In this document: positions 17,164 through 25,022 of the stretch, in pieces
Layout of the letters: each line of letters starts with the position of its first letter
How positions within the stretch are numbered: position 1 is the first letter of the stretch
Source of the DNA: Citrobacter europaeus
Lineage (GTDB): Bacteria > Pseudomonadota > Gammaproteobacteria > Enterobacterales > Enterobacteriaceae
Direction of reading: 5' to 3'
NCBI GenBank assembly: GCA_020099315.1
Contig: CP083650.1
Span: 4,960,001-5,024,000 of the forward strand
Length of the DNA stretch: 64,000 nt
Position numbers and translations under genes: made by a program
Notes under the pieces: generated by a model
What the model was told of the DNA's origin: nothing
Database searches by the model: none
The model's input: only the letters and a program-made list of their open reading frames with translations

Positions 17164-18489
17164 ATGTTTTCTGAATTTATCGATGTAATACAATCTTTCT
17201 TAACAGAGCCCGCTATCTTAATTGGTTTGTTAGTGGGTTTAGGTTATGCCCTTGATAAAAAGCCGCCAATTAAAATTATAACGGGCATGGTCAGCGCGAT
17301 GGTCGGGTTGATGATGGTGTTATTTGGCGGATTCCAATTTTCGGCCACCTTTAAGCCTGTCGCAGATGCCGTTAGTAAATCCTACGGTATTCATGGTTAT
17401 TTAATGGATTCATATGCCATGAAAGCGGCTACCCAAATAGCCCTCGGGGATAACTTTGGCTACGTCGGTTACGTCTTCGTACTGGCGTTTTTTACCAACC
17501 TTTTATTGGTGCTTTTTGGTCGCTATACGCGAGTAAAAGGGATTTTCTTAACCGGTAATACCGGGGTTTCCCACTCGCAGGCCGTACTCTGGTTGATCGT
17601 CTTCTGGTTGGGCTTTGGCTGGGTACAGTCAATCATCATTGCGGGTGTTTTAACGGGTGTTTTCTGGGCCTTTGCCACAACGTTAATTGCTAAACCCGTT
17701 GCTAAAATCACCAATAATGCCGGTTTTACTATCGCTCATAATCAGATGCTCGGGATCTGGTTTTTTTCAAAATTCGCCCACCTGTTTGGCGATGCTGAAA
17801 AGCAGGATGCCGAAAACATGAAGCTCCCCGGCTGGCTGGCGATTTTTAACCATAACGTCACCGCTATTGCCATTGTGATGACGCTGTTCGTCGGCGGATT
17901 TTTGCTGTCGACCGGTATTGAAAATGTTCAATTGATGGCAAAAGGCAAACCCTGGTATATCTATGTGATTAACCTCGGACTGCAGTTTTCTATGTATATG
18001 GTCATTCTCCTGCAGGGCGTGAGAATGATGGTTGGGGAAATAAATGCCTCCTTTAAGGGTTGGCAAGATCGTCTAATTCCCGATGCAATTCCGGCAGTAG
18101 ATGTTGCCGCGTTATTACCTTTTTCACCAAATGCAGCCACGCTTGGATTCATCTTCTGTACCTTCGGCACCATATTCTCTATGGGGATCCTGCTTATTAC
18201 CAAAAGCCCTATTATGGTATTACCTGGTTTCGTGCCCCTTTTCTTCTCCGGCGGTCCCATTGGCGTTTTAGCCAACCGGATGGGGGGTTATCGCTCCGTT
18301 ATCATTTGTACATTCCTGCTGGGGATTATTCAAACCTTCGGCACAGTATGGGCAATTCCCTTAACAGGCCTGGCAGCAGAAGGGGTTGGCTGGACCGGTA
18401 TATTTGACTGGGCAACATTATGGCCTGCCATTTGTGAATTACTGAAACTGATCGCCTCTGTATTCAATCTGGGCCCTTACGCGGGCTAA
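17164..18489 (+). CDS. PTS EIIC, UlaA/SgaT (ascorbate-type) family
   Basis: A 441-residue membrane permease aligning with UlaA: LLVGLGYALDKKPPIKIITGMVSAMVG, FSATFKPVADAVSKSYGIHG, KLPGWLAIFNHN, QGVRMMVGEI, PGFVPLFFSGGPIGVLANRMGG all have direct counterparts in the L-ascorbate EIIC. Roughly 11-12 helices. It lacks the longer charged C-terminus of UlaA. With the adjacent IIB it forms a split PTS; no IIA gene is present nearby, so a IIA from another locus must phosphorylate the IIB. Adjacent to a sulfatase, the substrate may be a sulfated or ascorbate-like acid. Preceded by GGAGG at a long spacing. Confidence 0.88.
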   Translation: MFSEFIDVIQSFLTEPAILIGLLVGLGYALDKKPPIKIITGMVSAMVGLMMVLFGGFQFSATFKPVADAVSKSYGIHGYLMDSYAMKAATQIALGDNFGYVGYVFVLAFFTNLLLVLFGRYTRVKGIFLTGNTGVSHSQAVLWLIVFWLGFGWVQSIIIAGVLTGVFWAFATTLIAKPVAKITNNAGFTIAHNQMLGIWFFSKFAHLFGDAEKQDAENMKLPGWLAIFNHNVTAIAIVMTLFVGGFLLSTGIENVQLMAKGKPWYIYVINLGLQFSMYMVILLQGVRMMVGEINASFKGWQDRLIPDAIPAVDVAALLPFSPNAATLGFIFCTFGTIFSMGILLITKSPIMVLPGFVPLFFSGGPIGVLANRMGGYRSVIICTFLLGIIQTFGTVWAIPLTGLAAEGVGWTGIFDWATLWPAICELLKLIASVFNLGPYAG

Positions 18490-18516
18490 CTAACTTCGCA
18501 TAAAAAGGATATCGTC

Positions 18517-18846
18517 ATGAAAGACAAAATTAATCTTCTGTTTGTTTGCGGCTATGGTGTCGGTAGTAGCGTAATGTTGCAAACGGTCGTAAAAAAAGCA
18601 CTGGCTAAATATGATTTTCAGTTTGAATTTGCGATGGAACATACCGCCGCTGGCGAAGTGGGTGGCTTTACTGAATGGGCAGATATCTATGCTATTTCTA
18701 AAAAACTGATTGATGTCGTCAGTCTGGATCCTCGCCATGGCCAGTACCTTATTCCCATCGAAAATATCATGGATGGAGAGACTATCGGTAAGCAGATCTA
18801 TGCGGTGATTGAGGCGCATTTCCCGCACCTGTTATCTCCCCGTTAA
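18517..18846 (+). CDS. PTS EIIB, UlaB/SgaB-like
   Basis: A 109-residue IIB protein of the lactose/cellobiose-galactitol-ascorbate superfamily. The phospho-acceptor is Cys11 in LLFVCGYGVGSSVMLQ, the usual N-terminal P-loop. Follows EIIC by 27 bp with AAGGAT before the ATG, and lies 9 bp upstream of the sulfatase, so the three genes form one operon. Needs a IIA partner encoded elsewhere. Confidence 0.88.
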   Translation: MKDKINLLFVCGYGVGSSVMLQTVVKKALAKYDFQFEFAMEHTAAGEVGGFTEWADIYAISKKLIDVVSLDPRHGQYLIPIENIMDGETIGKQIYAVIEAHFPHLLSPR

Positions 18847-18855
18847 GGAGCGCAG

Positions 18856-20340
18856 ATGAAAGCAATTATCCTGTTGTTCGACAGCCTGAATAAACATTAT
18901 CTGCCACCTTACGGCGATATGGTAACCCAGGCTCCTAACTTTCAGCGCCTGGCAGCACACTGTACGACGTTCAACAACAGTTATGTTGGCAGCATGCCCT
19001 GTATGCCCGCCCGTCGAGAGCTGCACACTGGTCGACATAACTTTTTGCACAGGGAGTGGGGGCCGCTGGAGCCATTTGATGACTCAATGCCGGAGTTGCT
19101 GAAAAAGGCGGGGATCTATACGCATCTTATTAGCGACCATCTGCACTACTGGGAGGACGGTGGCGGTAACTATCACAACCGCTATAACACGTGGGAAATC
19201 ATTCGTGGTCAGGAAGGCGATCACTGGAAAGCCAGCGTTGCAGATCCAACCATTCCAGAGGTACTACGTGTCCCACAGAAACAGACTGGGGGCGGTGAGT
19301 CCGGGTTATGGCGGCAAGACTGGGTCAACCGTGACTATATCCAACAAGAAGCAGACTTCCCGCAATCTTGTGTTTTTACTGCGGGTTGTGAGTTTGTTGA
19401 AAAAAACCATCAACAGGATAATTGGTTACTACAGGTTGAAACGTTCGATCCCCATGAGCCGTTTTATACCACCGAAGCCTATCTCTCGTTGTATCAGGAT
19501 AGCTGGGAGGGGCCGCATTACGACTGGCCACGCGGTAAGGTGGAAGAGAGCGATCAGGCTGTAGAGCATATTCGCTGTCGCTACCGTGCATTGGTGTCGA
19601 TGTGCGACCACAACCTGGGACGTATTCTCGACATGATGGACCGCTTTGACATGTGGCACGACACGATGCTCATTGTCGGTACCGACCATGGTTTTCTGCT
19701 CGCAGAGCATGGGTGGTGGGCCAAAAACCAGATGCCGTACTATAACGAAGTGGCAAACAATCCGTTGTTTATCTGGGATCCACGTGGTGGTCAACGGGGA
19801 GTTCATCGCAACGCGCTGGTACAGATGATTGACTGGGCCCCCACGCTGTTGGAGTTCTTTAATCAACCGATCCCTGCCGATGTGCAAGGACATCCACTGG
19901 CGAAAATTCTTGAGGATGACACTCCTGTGCGTGATGCGGCACTGTTTGGCGTATTCAGCGGGCATGTCAATGTCACTGATGGTCGCTATGTCTATATGCG
20001 CGCCGCGCTACCCGGACGTGAGAATGACATCGCTAACTACACCCTGATGCCCATCAAGATGAACACACGCTTTGATGTGAAGGAATTACAGTCGTTCACA
20101 CTGGCCCCTCCTTTTAGCTTCACTAAAGGCGTAAAAACATTACGTATTCCGTCGCGTGAGAAATATCCAGGGATCAATCGCACGGGTAATTTGTTGTTCG
20201 ATTTACACACCGATCCGCAACAGCTTACGCCAATCGATGATAAAGAGGTGGAGGCGCGGATGATTGCCCTGCTGGTGCGCCTGTTACATGAAAGCGACGC
20301 CCCGGCAGAGCAGTTTATTCGGCTGGGTTTAACAGTCTAA
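18856..20340 (+). CDS. Second cytosolic formylglycine sulfatase
   Basis: A 494-residue type I sulfatase with no signal peptide: N-terminal MKAIILLFDSLNKHYL (metal-binding Asp), Cys49-M-P-A-R53 as modification site with the following HTGRHNFLH, and GTDHGFLLAEHGWWAKN as metal-binding and Lys segment. AAGGAGCGCAG precedes the ATG. Last gene of the PTS operon, so it should desulfate the sugar or acid after uptake and phosphorylation. Only distantly similar to YidJ, so the two probably serve different substrates. It ends 3 bp inside the convergent yidE stop region. Maturation by the YidF enzyme is inferred. Confidence 0.92.
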   Translation: MKAIILLFDSLNKHYLPPYGDMVTQAPNFQRLAAHCTTFNNSYVGSMPCMPARRELHTGRHNFLHREWGPLEPFDDSMPELLKKAGIYTHLISDHLHYWEDGGGNYHNRYNTWEIIRGQEGDHWKASVADPTIPEVLRVPQKQTGGGESGLWRQDWVNRDYIQQEADFPQSCVFTAGCEFVEKNHQQDNWLLQVETFDPHEPFYTTEAYLSLYQDSWEGPHYDWPRGKVEESDQAVEHIRCRYRALVSMCDHNLGRILDMMDRFDMWHDTMLIVGTDHGFLLAEHGWWAKNQMPYYNEVANNPLFIWDPRGGQRGVHRNALVQMIDWAPTLLEFFNQPIPADVQGHPLAKILEDDTPVRDAALFGVFSGHVNVTDGRYVYMRAALPGRENDIANYTLMPIKMNTRFDVKELQSFTLAPPFSFTKGVKTLRIPSREKYPGINRTGNLLFDLHTDPQQLTPIDDKEVEARMIALLVRLLHESDAPAEQFIRLGLTV

Positions 20341-21998
20341 CCCAGCCCCCAGAAGATCACCGCCAGCAGCTGTGGCGTGATAATCCTCAGGAACATAACC
20401 AGCGGGTAAACGGTGGCGTAGGAGAGCGCCGCCGCCCCGCTGGTGGCATGCAGGTTGTTAGCAAACGCCAGCGCAGGGGGATCGGTCATTGAGCCAGCCA
20501 GCATGCCGCACAGCGTCAGGTAGTTCATTTTGACAAATAGACGAGCTAACAAACCCACGGTAATCAGCGGAATAGCAGTAATGAAAATCCCGTAGCCCAC
20601 CCAGCTCAGGCCATCGCCCTGCGTCAGGGTATCGACAAAATCACCGCCTGACTTCAGACCAACTACCGCGAGAAACAGCACAATCCCCAATTCTCGCAAC
20701 GCCAGGTTAGCGCTGGGAGGCATAAACCAGTACAGCTTACCAATGCTGCCAATACGCCCCAGGATCAAGGCCATGATCAGCGGCCCACCGGCCAGACCCA
20801 GTTTTAACGCCACCGGGAACCCCGGGATGAACAGTGGGATTGAACCCAGAAGAACACCCAGCCCGATACCAATAAATACCGGCAGCATCTGCACCTGCTG
20901 CAGTTTTTGCTGCGCGTTACCGACAACATTGGCGACGGCATCAATGGACGCGGGACGCCCCACCAGATTGAGGATATCCCCGAATTGCAGGCTGGCGTCG
21001 CTGCTGGCTACGAGCTCAACCCCCGCACGGTTCAAACGGGAGATAACCACGTCGTAACGCTCTTTGAAATGCAGGTCGCGGATTCGTTTACCCAGTACCT
21101 GTTCGTTGGTCACCACCACGCGCTCAACGCGTAAATCGGTACCTCGCGTCGACAGCGATGTGTCCACCTCCTGCCCAATCACCACCTGCGCGTTGTGCAG
21201 ATCGCCAGGCTGACCGACCAGGTGTAACAGGTCGCCCATCTGGATAATTGTCCCTGGCGACGGCACCATCAATGTCTCTTCACGTTTCAAACGCGAGCAG
21301 ATGATTTTATCGCTGTTCAGAATCGGGACATCCTGAATCGCCATATTGTTGAGGTTTGGGTTTTCCACGCGGATGTTCATCGTCTGAATCAGCGCGTGTC
21401 CGTTGGTCAGCGTAGATTCATGCTGATGGGCTTCGGCATCGACGTTAACGCGAAAAATGAGGCGCATCAGCCACATCGTGAGCAAAATACCACAGATACC
21501 AAAAGGATAGGCCATGGCATAGCTCATCCCCATCTGATCCACTACATCAGCAGGGGTACCCAGATCGCGCAGAATTTGCTGGCCCGCGCCTAAGGCCGGG
21601 GTATTGGTCACCGCACCGGAAAATATTCCCAGCACCACGGGAAGGGGAATGGCAAAAATCTTATGCAGGATCGCGGTGACCAGGCCACCCATAATAACAA
21701 TCAGTACGGCAAACAGATTCAGCCGCAGCCCGGAAACGCGCAGTGACGCAAAAAAGCCCGGCCCCACCTGAATACCGATGGTGTAGACGAAAAGAATCAG
21801 GCCAAATTCCTGAATAAAATGCAGCATGTCGCCGCTCAGGGTCATCCCTGCCTGATCGACAAAATGCCCGACAATAATGCCGCCGAACAGCACGCCTCCA
21901 ATGCCAAAACCAACACCACGTATTTTTATGTTGCCGATCCATAATCCGACAACCGCCACCAATGCCAGAACGCTGACCGTCAATGCTATATCACTCAT
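20337..21998 (-). CDS. yidE: Putative transporter YidE (AspT/YidE/YbjL duplication family)
   Basis: A 553-residue membrane protein, the length of E. coli YidE: five N-terminal helices with the duplication-domain motif GPGFFASLRVSGLRLN, two central TrkA-C (RCK-C) domains (about residues 190-370), and a second membrane half (FMPPSANLALRELGIVLFLAVVGLKSGGDF). Substrate unknown. The start MSDIALTVSV at 21998 has ACAGGGAACAGGATA upstream. Located between the second sulfatase and ibpB. Confidence 0.93.
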   Translation of the reverse strand: MSDIALTVSVLALVAVVGLWIGNIKIRGVGFGIGGVLFGGIIVGHFVDQAGMTLSGDMLHFIQEFGLILFVYTIGIQVGPGFFASLRVSGLRLNLFAVLIVIMGGLVTAILHKIFAIPLPVVLGIFSGAVTNTPALGAGQQILRDLGTPADVVDQMGMSYAMAYPFGICGILLTMWLMRLIFRVNVDAEAHQHESTLTNGHALIQTMNIRVENPNLNNMAIQDVPILNSDKIICSRLKREETLMVPSPGTIIQMGDLLHLVGQPGDLHNAQVVIGQEVDTSLSTRGTDLRVERVVVTNEQVLGKRIRDLHFKERYDVVISRLNRAGVELVASSDASLQFGDILNLVGRPASIDAVANVVGNAQQKLQQVQMLPVFIGIGLGVLLGSIPLFIPGFPVALKLGLAGGPLIMALILGRIGSIGKLYWFMPPSANLALRELGIVLFLAVVGLKSGGDFVDTLTQGDGLSWVGYGIFITAIPLITVGLLARLFVKMNYLTLCGMLAGSMTDPPALAFANNLHATSGAAALSYATVYPLVMFLRIITPQLLAVIFWGLG

Positions 21999-22078
21999 TA
22001 TCCTGTTCCCTGTGAATAACATCATTAAGTAAATGGATTCTCGCAGAGTACAGTCGCAATGTATGGGTGGTAAAGCAC

Positions 22079-22106
22079 AAAAAAGCCCCGTCATTTCTGG
22101 CGGGGC
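22079..22106 (-). terminator. ibpAB terminator
   Basis: On the minus strand GCCCCGCC...GACGGGGC is followed by T6, 17 nt beyond the ibpB stop. Confidence 0.9.
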
Positions 22107-22122
22107 AAAGGCATGGAGCTAT

Positions 22123-22551
22123 TTAGCTATTTAATGCGGGACGTTCGCTGATGGCGATACGTTGTGGAGCAATGGTTTCAGGTTCATTCCGGGTCAAATC
22201 GATATGCAGCAAGCCGTTAGTGAAGCTTGCGCCGGAGACCTCCATATTTTCAGCCAGCGTGAAGCTCAGGCTGAACGGCTGAGTGACCAGCCCCTGATGC
22301 AACCATTTGGTCTCTTTTTCCGGCTGTTGCGGCGTACCTTTCACGGTCAGGCGCGTGCCTTCCAGTTGAATATCCAGATCTTCCTGGCGGAAACCAGCTA
22401 ACGCAAGGGTAATGCGGTAGTGGTTATCATCGCTCTTTTCAATGTTATATGGCGGGAAGCTCTGGCTTTCACCGGTGTTTTGCAAGGCATTGGCTAGTTT
22501 GTCAAAACCGATCCATTGACGCAGCAGTGGGGATAAATCGTAGTTACGCAT
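22123..22551 (-). CDS. ibpB: Small heat-shock protein IbpB
   Basis: A 142-residue Hsp20-family holdase, equal in length to E. coli IbpB. The alpha-crystallin domain spans about residues 35-125, with the family strand ITLALAGFRQEDLDIQLEG; the oligomerising I-x-I region is PQRIAI near the C-terminus. It binds unfolding proteins with IbpA and passes them to DnaK/ClpB. Second gene of the ibpAB operon, 92 bp after ibpA, with its own structured leader. Confidence 0.97.
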   Translation of the reverse strand: MRNYDLSPLLRQWIGFDKLANALQNTGESQSFPPYNIEKSDDNHYRITLALAGFRQEDLDIQLEGTRLTVKGTPQQPEKETKWLHQGLVTQPFSLSFTLAENMEVSGASFTNGLLHIDLTRNEPETIAPQRIAISERPALNS

Positions 22552-22643
22552 AATAATCTCCTTCTAAGAAGCGAGTAGGTACTTTTCGGCTCCCTGACGG
22601 CAAGCCGATGACTTAGCAGGGCCGCCTGCAGCGGCCCACAAAA
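22552..22643 (-). promoter_or_regulatory. ibpB leader with RNA-thermometer-like structure
   Basis: The 92-nt ibpA-ibpB spacer has a strong stem (GGGCCGC-TGCA-GCGGCCC region, about 22618-22637) and, next to the start, CTCGCTTCTTAGAAGGAG, in which UUCU can pair with the AAGGAG ribosome site. This resembles the ROSE-type thermometer described for E. coli ibpB. Confidence 0.65.
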
Positions 22644-23057
22644 TTAGTTGATTTCGATGCGGCGCGGCTTGTTCGCTTCGGGAATCACGCGCTCAAGATC
22701 GATATACAGCAGACCATTCACCAGGTTTGCGCCGCGAACATGAATGTTCTCCGCTAACTGGAACTTACGTTCGAAGTTGCGCTCGGCAATGCCCTGATAC
22801 AGGTAAGTACGTTCTTTTTGATCGTCCGCATGAGCGCCTTTCACCACCAGCAGATTGTCCTGGGCAGTAATTTCCAGTTCGCTTTCAGCAAAACCGGCAA
22901 CGGCAATCGCAATGCGGTAATGGTTTTCGTCTACCAGCTCAACGTTATACGGAGGGTAGCCGCCATTGCTCTGGCCCTGATTGTTTTCCAGCAGGTTAAA
23001 CAGGCGATCAAAACCAATAGCAGAACGGTACAGCGGGGATAAATCAAAGTTACGCAT
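22644..23057 (-). CDS. ibpA: Small heat-shock protein IbpA
   Basis: A 137-residue Hsp20 protein identical in length to E. coli IbpA, starting MRNFDLSPLYRSAIGFDRL. Alpha-crystallin domain about residues 35-125 (YRIAIAVAGFAESELEITAQ) and C-terminal PRRIEIN with the I-x-I motif. It pairs with IbpB and, in E. coli, also represses ibp translation. I used the second ATG of the frame (23057), which matches E. coli and is placed after TCAGGAGC. Confidence 0.97.
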   Translation of the reverse strand: MRNFDLSPLYRSAIGFDRLFNLLENNQGQSNGGYPPYNVELVDENHYRIAIAVAGFAESELEITAQDNLLVVKGAHADDQKERTYLYQGIAERNFERKFQLAENIHVRGANLVNGLLYIDLERVIPEANKPRRIEIN

Positions 23058-23155
23058 AATCAATAGCTCCTGAAATCAGCGAGAATAATCGACCTTCCAT
23101 CATGGACAGGTCAGGTAGCCAGGACACCCATCAGGCATGCCCTTCATTTGTCTAC
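23058..23155 (-). promoter_or_regulatory. ROSE RNA thermometer in the ibpA 5' UTR
   Basis: About 98 nt between the predicted start of transcription and the ATG. The 3' part reads CTCGCTGATTTCAGGAG, where UCGCU can mask AGGAG as in the ROSE consensus U(U/C)GCU. Melting at heat-shock temperature would expose the ribosome site. Confidence 0.8.
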
Positions 23156-23162
23156 ACTCTAA

Positions 23163-23190
23163 AAATGGGTCTTAATACAAACTTTTCAAG
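23163..23190 (-). promoter_or_regulatory. Sigma-32 promoter of ibpAB
   Basis: Minus strand CTTGAAA, a 14-nt spacer and CCCATTT match the heat-shock sigma-32 consensus almost exactly and sit about 106 nt before the ibpA start. Confidence 0.88.
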
Positions 23191-23358
23191 CGTATTCATC
23201 TGACTTTTTTTGCAGTTTGGTGTCTATTGCATACACTGGGGGAAGCAGTTGTTATCGTTAAATCGCGATAGCCGCCACAGTGCGACGAAATGGTGATGTT
23301 ATTTTCGCAACGGATCGCTTTAACTCACCATGCAAACACGATAAATACAGATGAATAA

Positions 23359-23694
23359 ATGATGATAAAAAAAATGTTGGTAACACTGGCAATGTGCAGC
23401 GGGATGGCGTTTTTGAGCGGCTGTTCCAGCATTATGTCGCATACCGGAGGCAAGGAAGGGACGTATCCTGGCACGCGCGCCAGCGCCACAATGATTAGCG
23501 AAAGTGATACAAACTGGGGAACCAAGTCGCTGGCGATTCTGGATATGCCGTTTACCGCCGTACTGGATACGGTATTGCTTCCGTGGGATCTCTTTCGCAA
23601 AGACAACTCGGTGAGATCCCGCGTAGAAAAAAGCGAGGAGAGAACGCAGGCCACAAACGCGGTTATTCCCCCGGCTGAAATGACCGCGCCTTAA
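23359..23694 (+). CDS. yidQ: YceK/YidQ-family lipoprotein
   Basis: A 110-111-residue lipoprotein: hydrophobic leader KKMLVTLAMCSGMAFLSGC with lipobox LSGC, then SSIMSHTGGKEGTYPGTRASA and the LAILDMPFTAVLDTVLLPWD segment characteristic of YidQ/YceK. Probably outer-membrane anchored; Ser after the lipidated Cys is compatible with outer-membrane sorting. Function unknown. Two adjacent ATGs (23359, 23362) cannot be told apart. It ends one nucleotide before the convergent yidR stop. Confidence 0.9.
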   Translation: MMIKKMLVTLAMCSGMAFLSGCSSIMSHTGGKEGTYPGTRASATMISESDTNWGTKSLAILDMPFTAVLDTVLLPWDLFRKDNSVRSRVEKSEERTQATNAVIPPAEMTAP

Positions 23695-23695
23695 G

Positions 23696-24922
23696 CTAGC
23701 GCCTGGTTTCTGTCACCCATAACTGGCGGAAACCCTCGACGTCTTCCATCCACGCAACCCATTGACCGTCAGGAGAAAAGACGATCGCGTCGCCTGACGG
23801 CGGGTTGCCATGATGATCCGTTAAAAAATCAATCTCTCCCGTAAGAGCATCACAACAGGCGATTTTGTTCTGCAGTACAAATCCCAGCCATTTCCCCGAC
23901 GGATGCCAGTTGAACGCTGACTGAATATCCGTGACGCAGCGGGTAAGCTGACGCGGCTCCCCTCCTTGTGGGGAAATCAGCCACAGTTGCACAACACCAC
24001 GATCATCGCGCATTAAAAACGCAATCTCAGAGGCTCCTGGATTACTGCGCACCCAGTGGCGCGGCTGATTAACCAGCCCAGGAAAGGCGTGCTCATGGGT
24101 AAACGTCAGGCGGCGTTGAGTTATGCCGGATGGCGGCGCAGGCATTGTCGCCTCAGTCCCCTCCAGCGGCTCGTCGCCAGGCTGTTTCCAGCCGCTTTCA
24201 TCCTGTGGCAAATCAACAATAAACAGCTCCGGCACCTTCTCACCAGAGGCGGACAACGTATCGCCGATAAACGCCAGTCTGTTTTCCCCCACCCAGCCCT
24301 CTTCATAGGCGCGGTTAATCTCATCGCTCCCCGGCTTTGGCGCTGGCGTCGTCTGACTCACCAGCACGCACCAGTAGCTACCGCTATATTCACGGGGATG
24401 CTGCGAGGAAACATTCACCGGACCATACGGCGCAGCCACGCCGACGTTGCGTAAATCGAGCGCCGGAGAGCGCTCATGCAGCACATGGTCGTTATAGGTA
24501 AAACTGACAAACTCGCCGTTCGGGCTAAAAACATGCACATGACTGCCGCCGCGCAGCGCGCCCGGCGTATATGGCGCAGTAATATCCATCGCATCCAGAT
24601 TCTCCATCCCAGCCTGCGAAGCAATCACCCCACGCCGATGATGGAAGTCGTAATGCCATGTTTCATCAGGATTTTCAGGCCCATGAATAAATACATATTT
24701 TTCCGACTTTGGATGAACGGTCACCACGCCAATGTGCGATCCCTGAGTAGCCCGGTAAATCACCTCCAGCTCGCCAGTATGGATATTGACGCGCTCAATT
24801 GTTTCACCGGTAAAAGAGGCGCCGGAGGGGCGCACATCAAAGACCAGCCACTGGCTGTCCGGTGTCCAGGTATTGATATTGGTAAGCTGATGATTACGCG
24901 GCGTAAAGGTGATTTGCTTCAT
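23696..24922 (-). CDS. yidR: WD40/TolB-like beta-propeller protein YidR
   Basis: A 408-residue protein starting MKQITFTPRNHQL (E. coli YidR about 415). Repeated TolB/PD40-type strands such as WTPDSQWLVFD, FSPNGEFVSFTYND, WHPSGKWLGF and FSPDGQWVAWMED indicate a propeller, as in oligogalacturonide lyase-like and DPP-type domains. No signal peptide. Function unknown. The open frame extends ~100 codons upstream into the cbrA control region, where similarity ends, so I used 24922. A REP-like GC-rich sequence is embedded in the coding part at about 24125-24140. Confidence 0.9.
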   Translation of the reverse strand: MKQITFTPRNHQLTNINTWTPDSQWLVFDVRPSGASFTGETIERVNIHTGELEVIYRATQGSHIGVVTVHPKSEKYVFIHGPENPDETWHYDFHHRRGVIASQAGMENLDAMDITAPYTPGALRGGSHVHVFSPNGEFVSFTYNDHVLHERSPALDLRNVGVAAPYGPVNVSSQHPREYSGSYWCVLVSQTTPAPKPGSDEINRAYEEGWVGENRLAFIGDTLSASGEKVPELFIVDLPQDESGWKQPGDEPLEGTEATMPAPPSGITQRRLTFTHEHAFPGLVNQPRHWVRSNPGASEIAFLMRDDRGVVQLWLISPQGGEPRQLTRCVTDIQSAFNWHPSGKWLGFVLQNKIACCDALTGEIDFLTDHHGNPPSGDAIVFSPDGQWVAWMEDVEGFRQLWVTETRR

Positions 24923-24959
24923 GGGATGCCCTGATACAAGACGATTTGAGCAATCATAC

Positions 24960-24975
24960 TTCACAAGCACTTCAC
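24960..24975 (+). promoter_or_regulatory. CreB box upstream of cbrA
   Basis: TTCAC-AAGCAC-TTCAC is a perfect match to the cre tag (TTCAC-N6-TTCAC) recognised by phosphorylated CreB, 48 nt upstream of the cbrA start. In E. coli cbrA is a CreBC-regulated gene and gives colicin E2 tolerance, so the regulon link appears conserved. Confidence 0.88.
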
Positions 24976-25022
24976 TTTCAGGCTTTAGCGTATCGCTATC
25001 TTCATTTTTTGCGGACAGAAAG

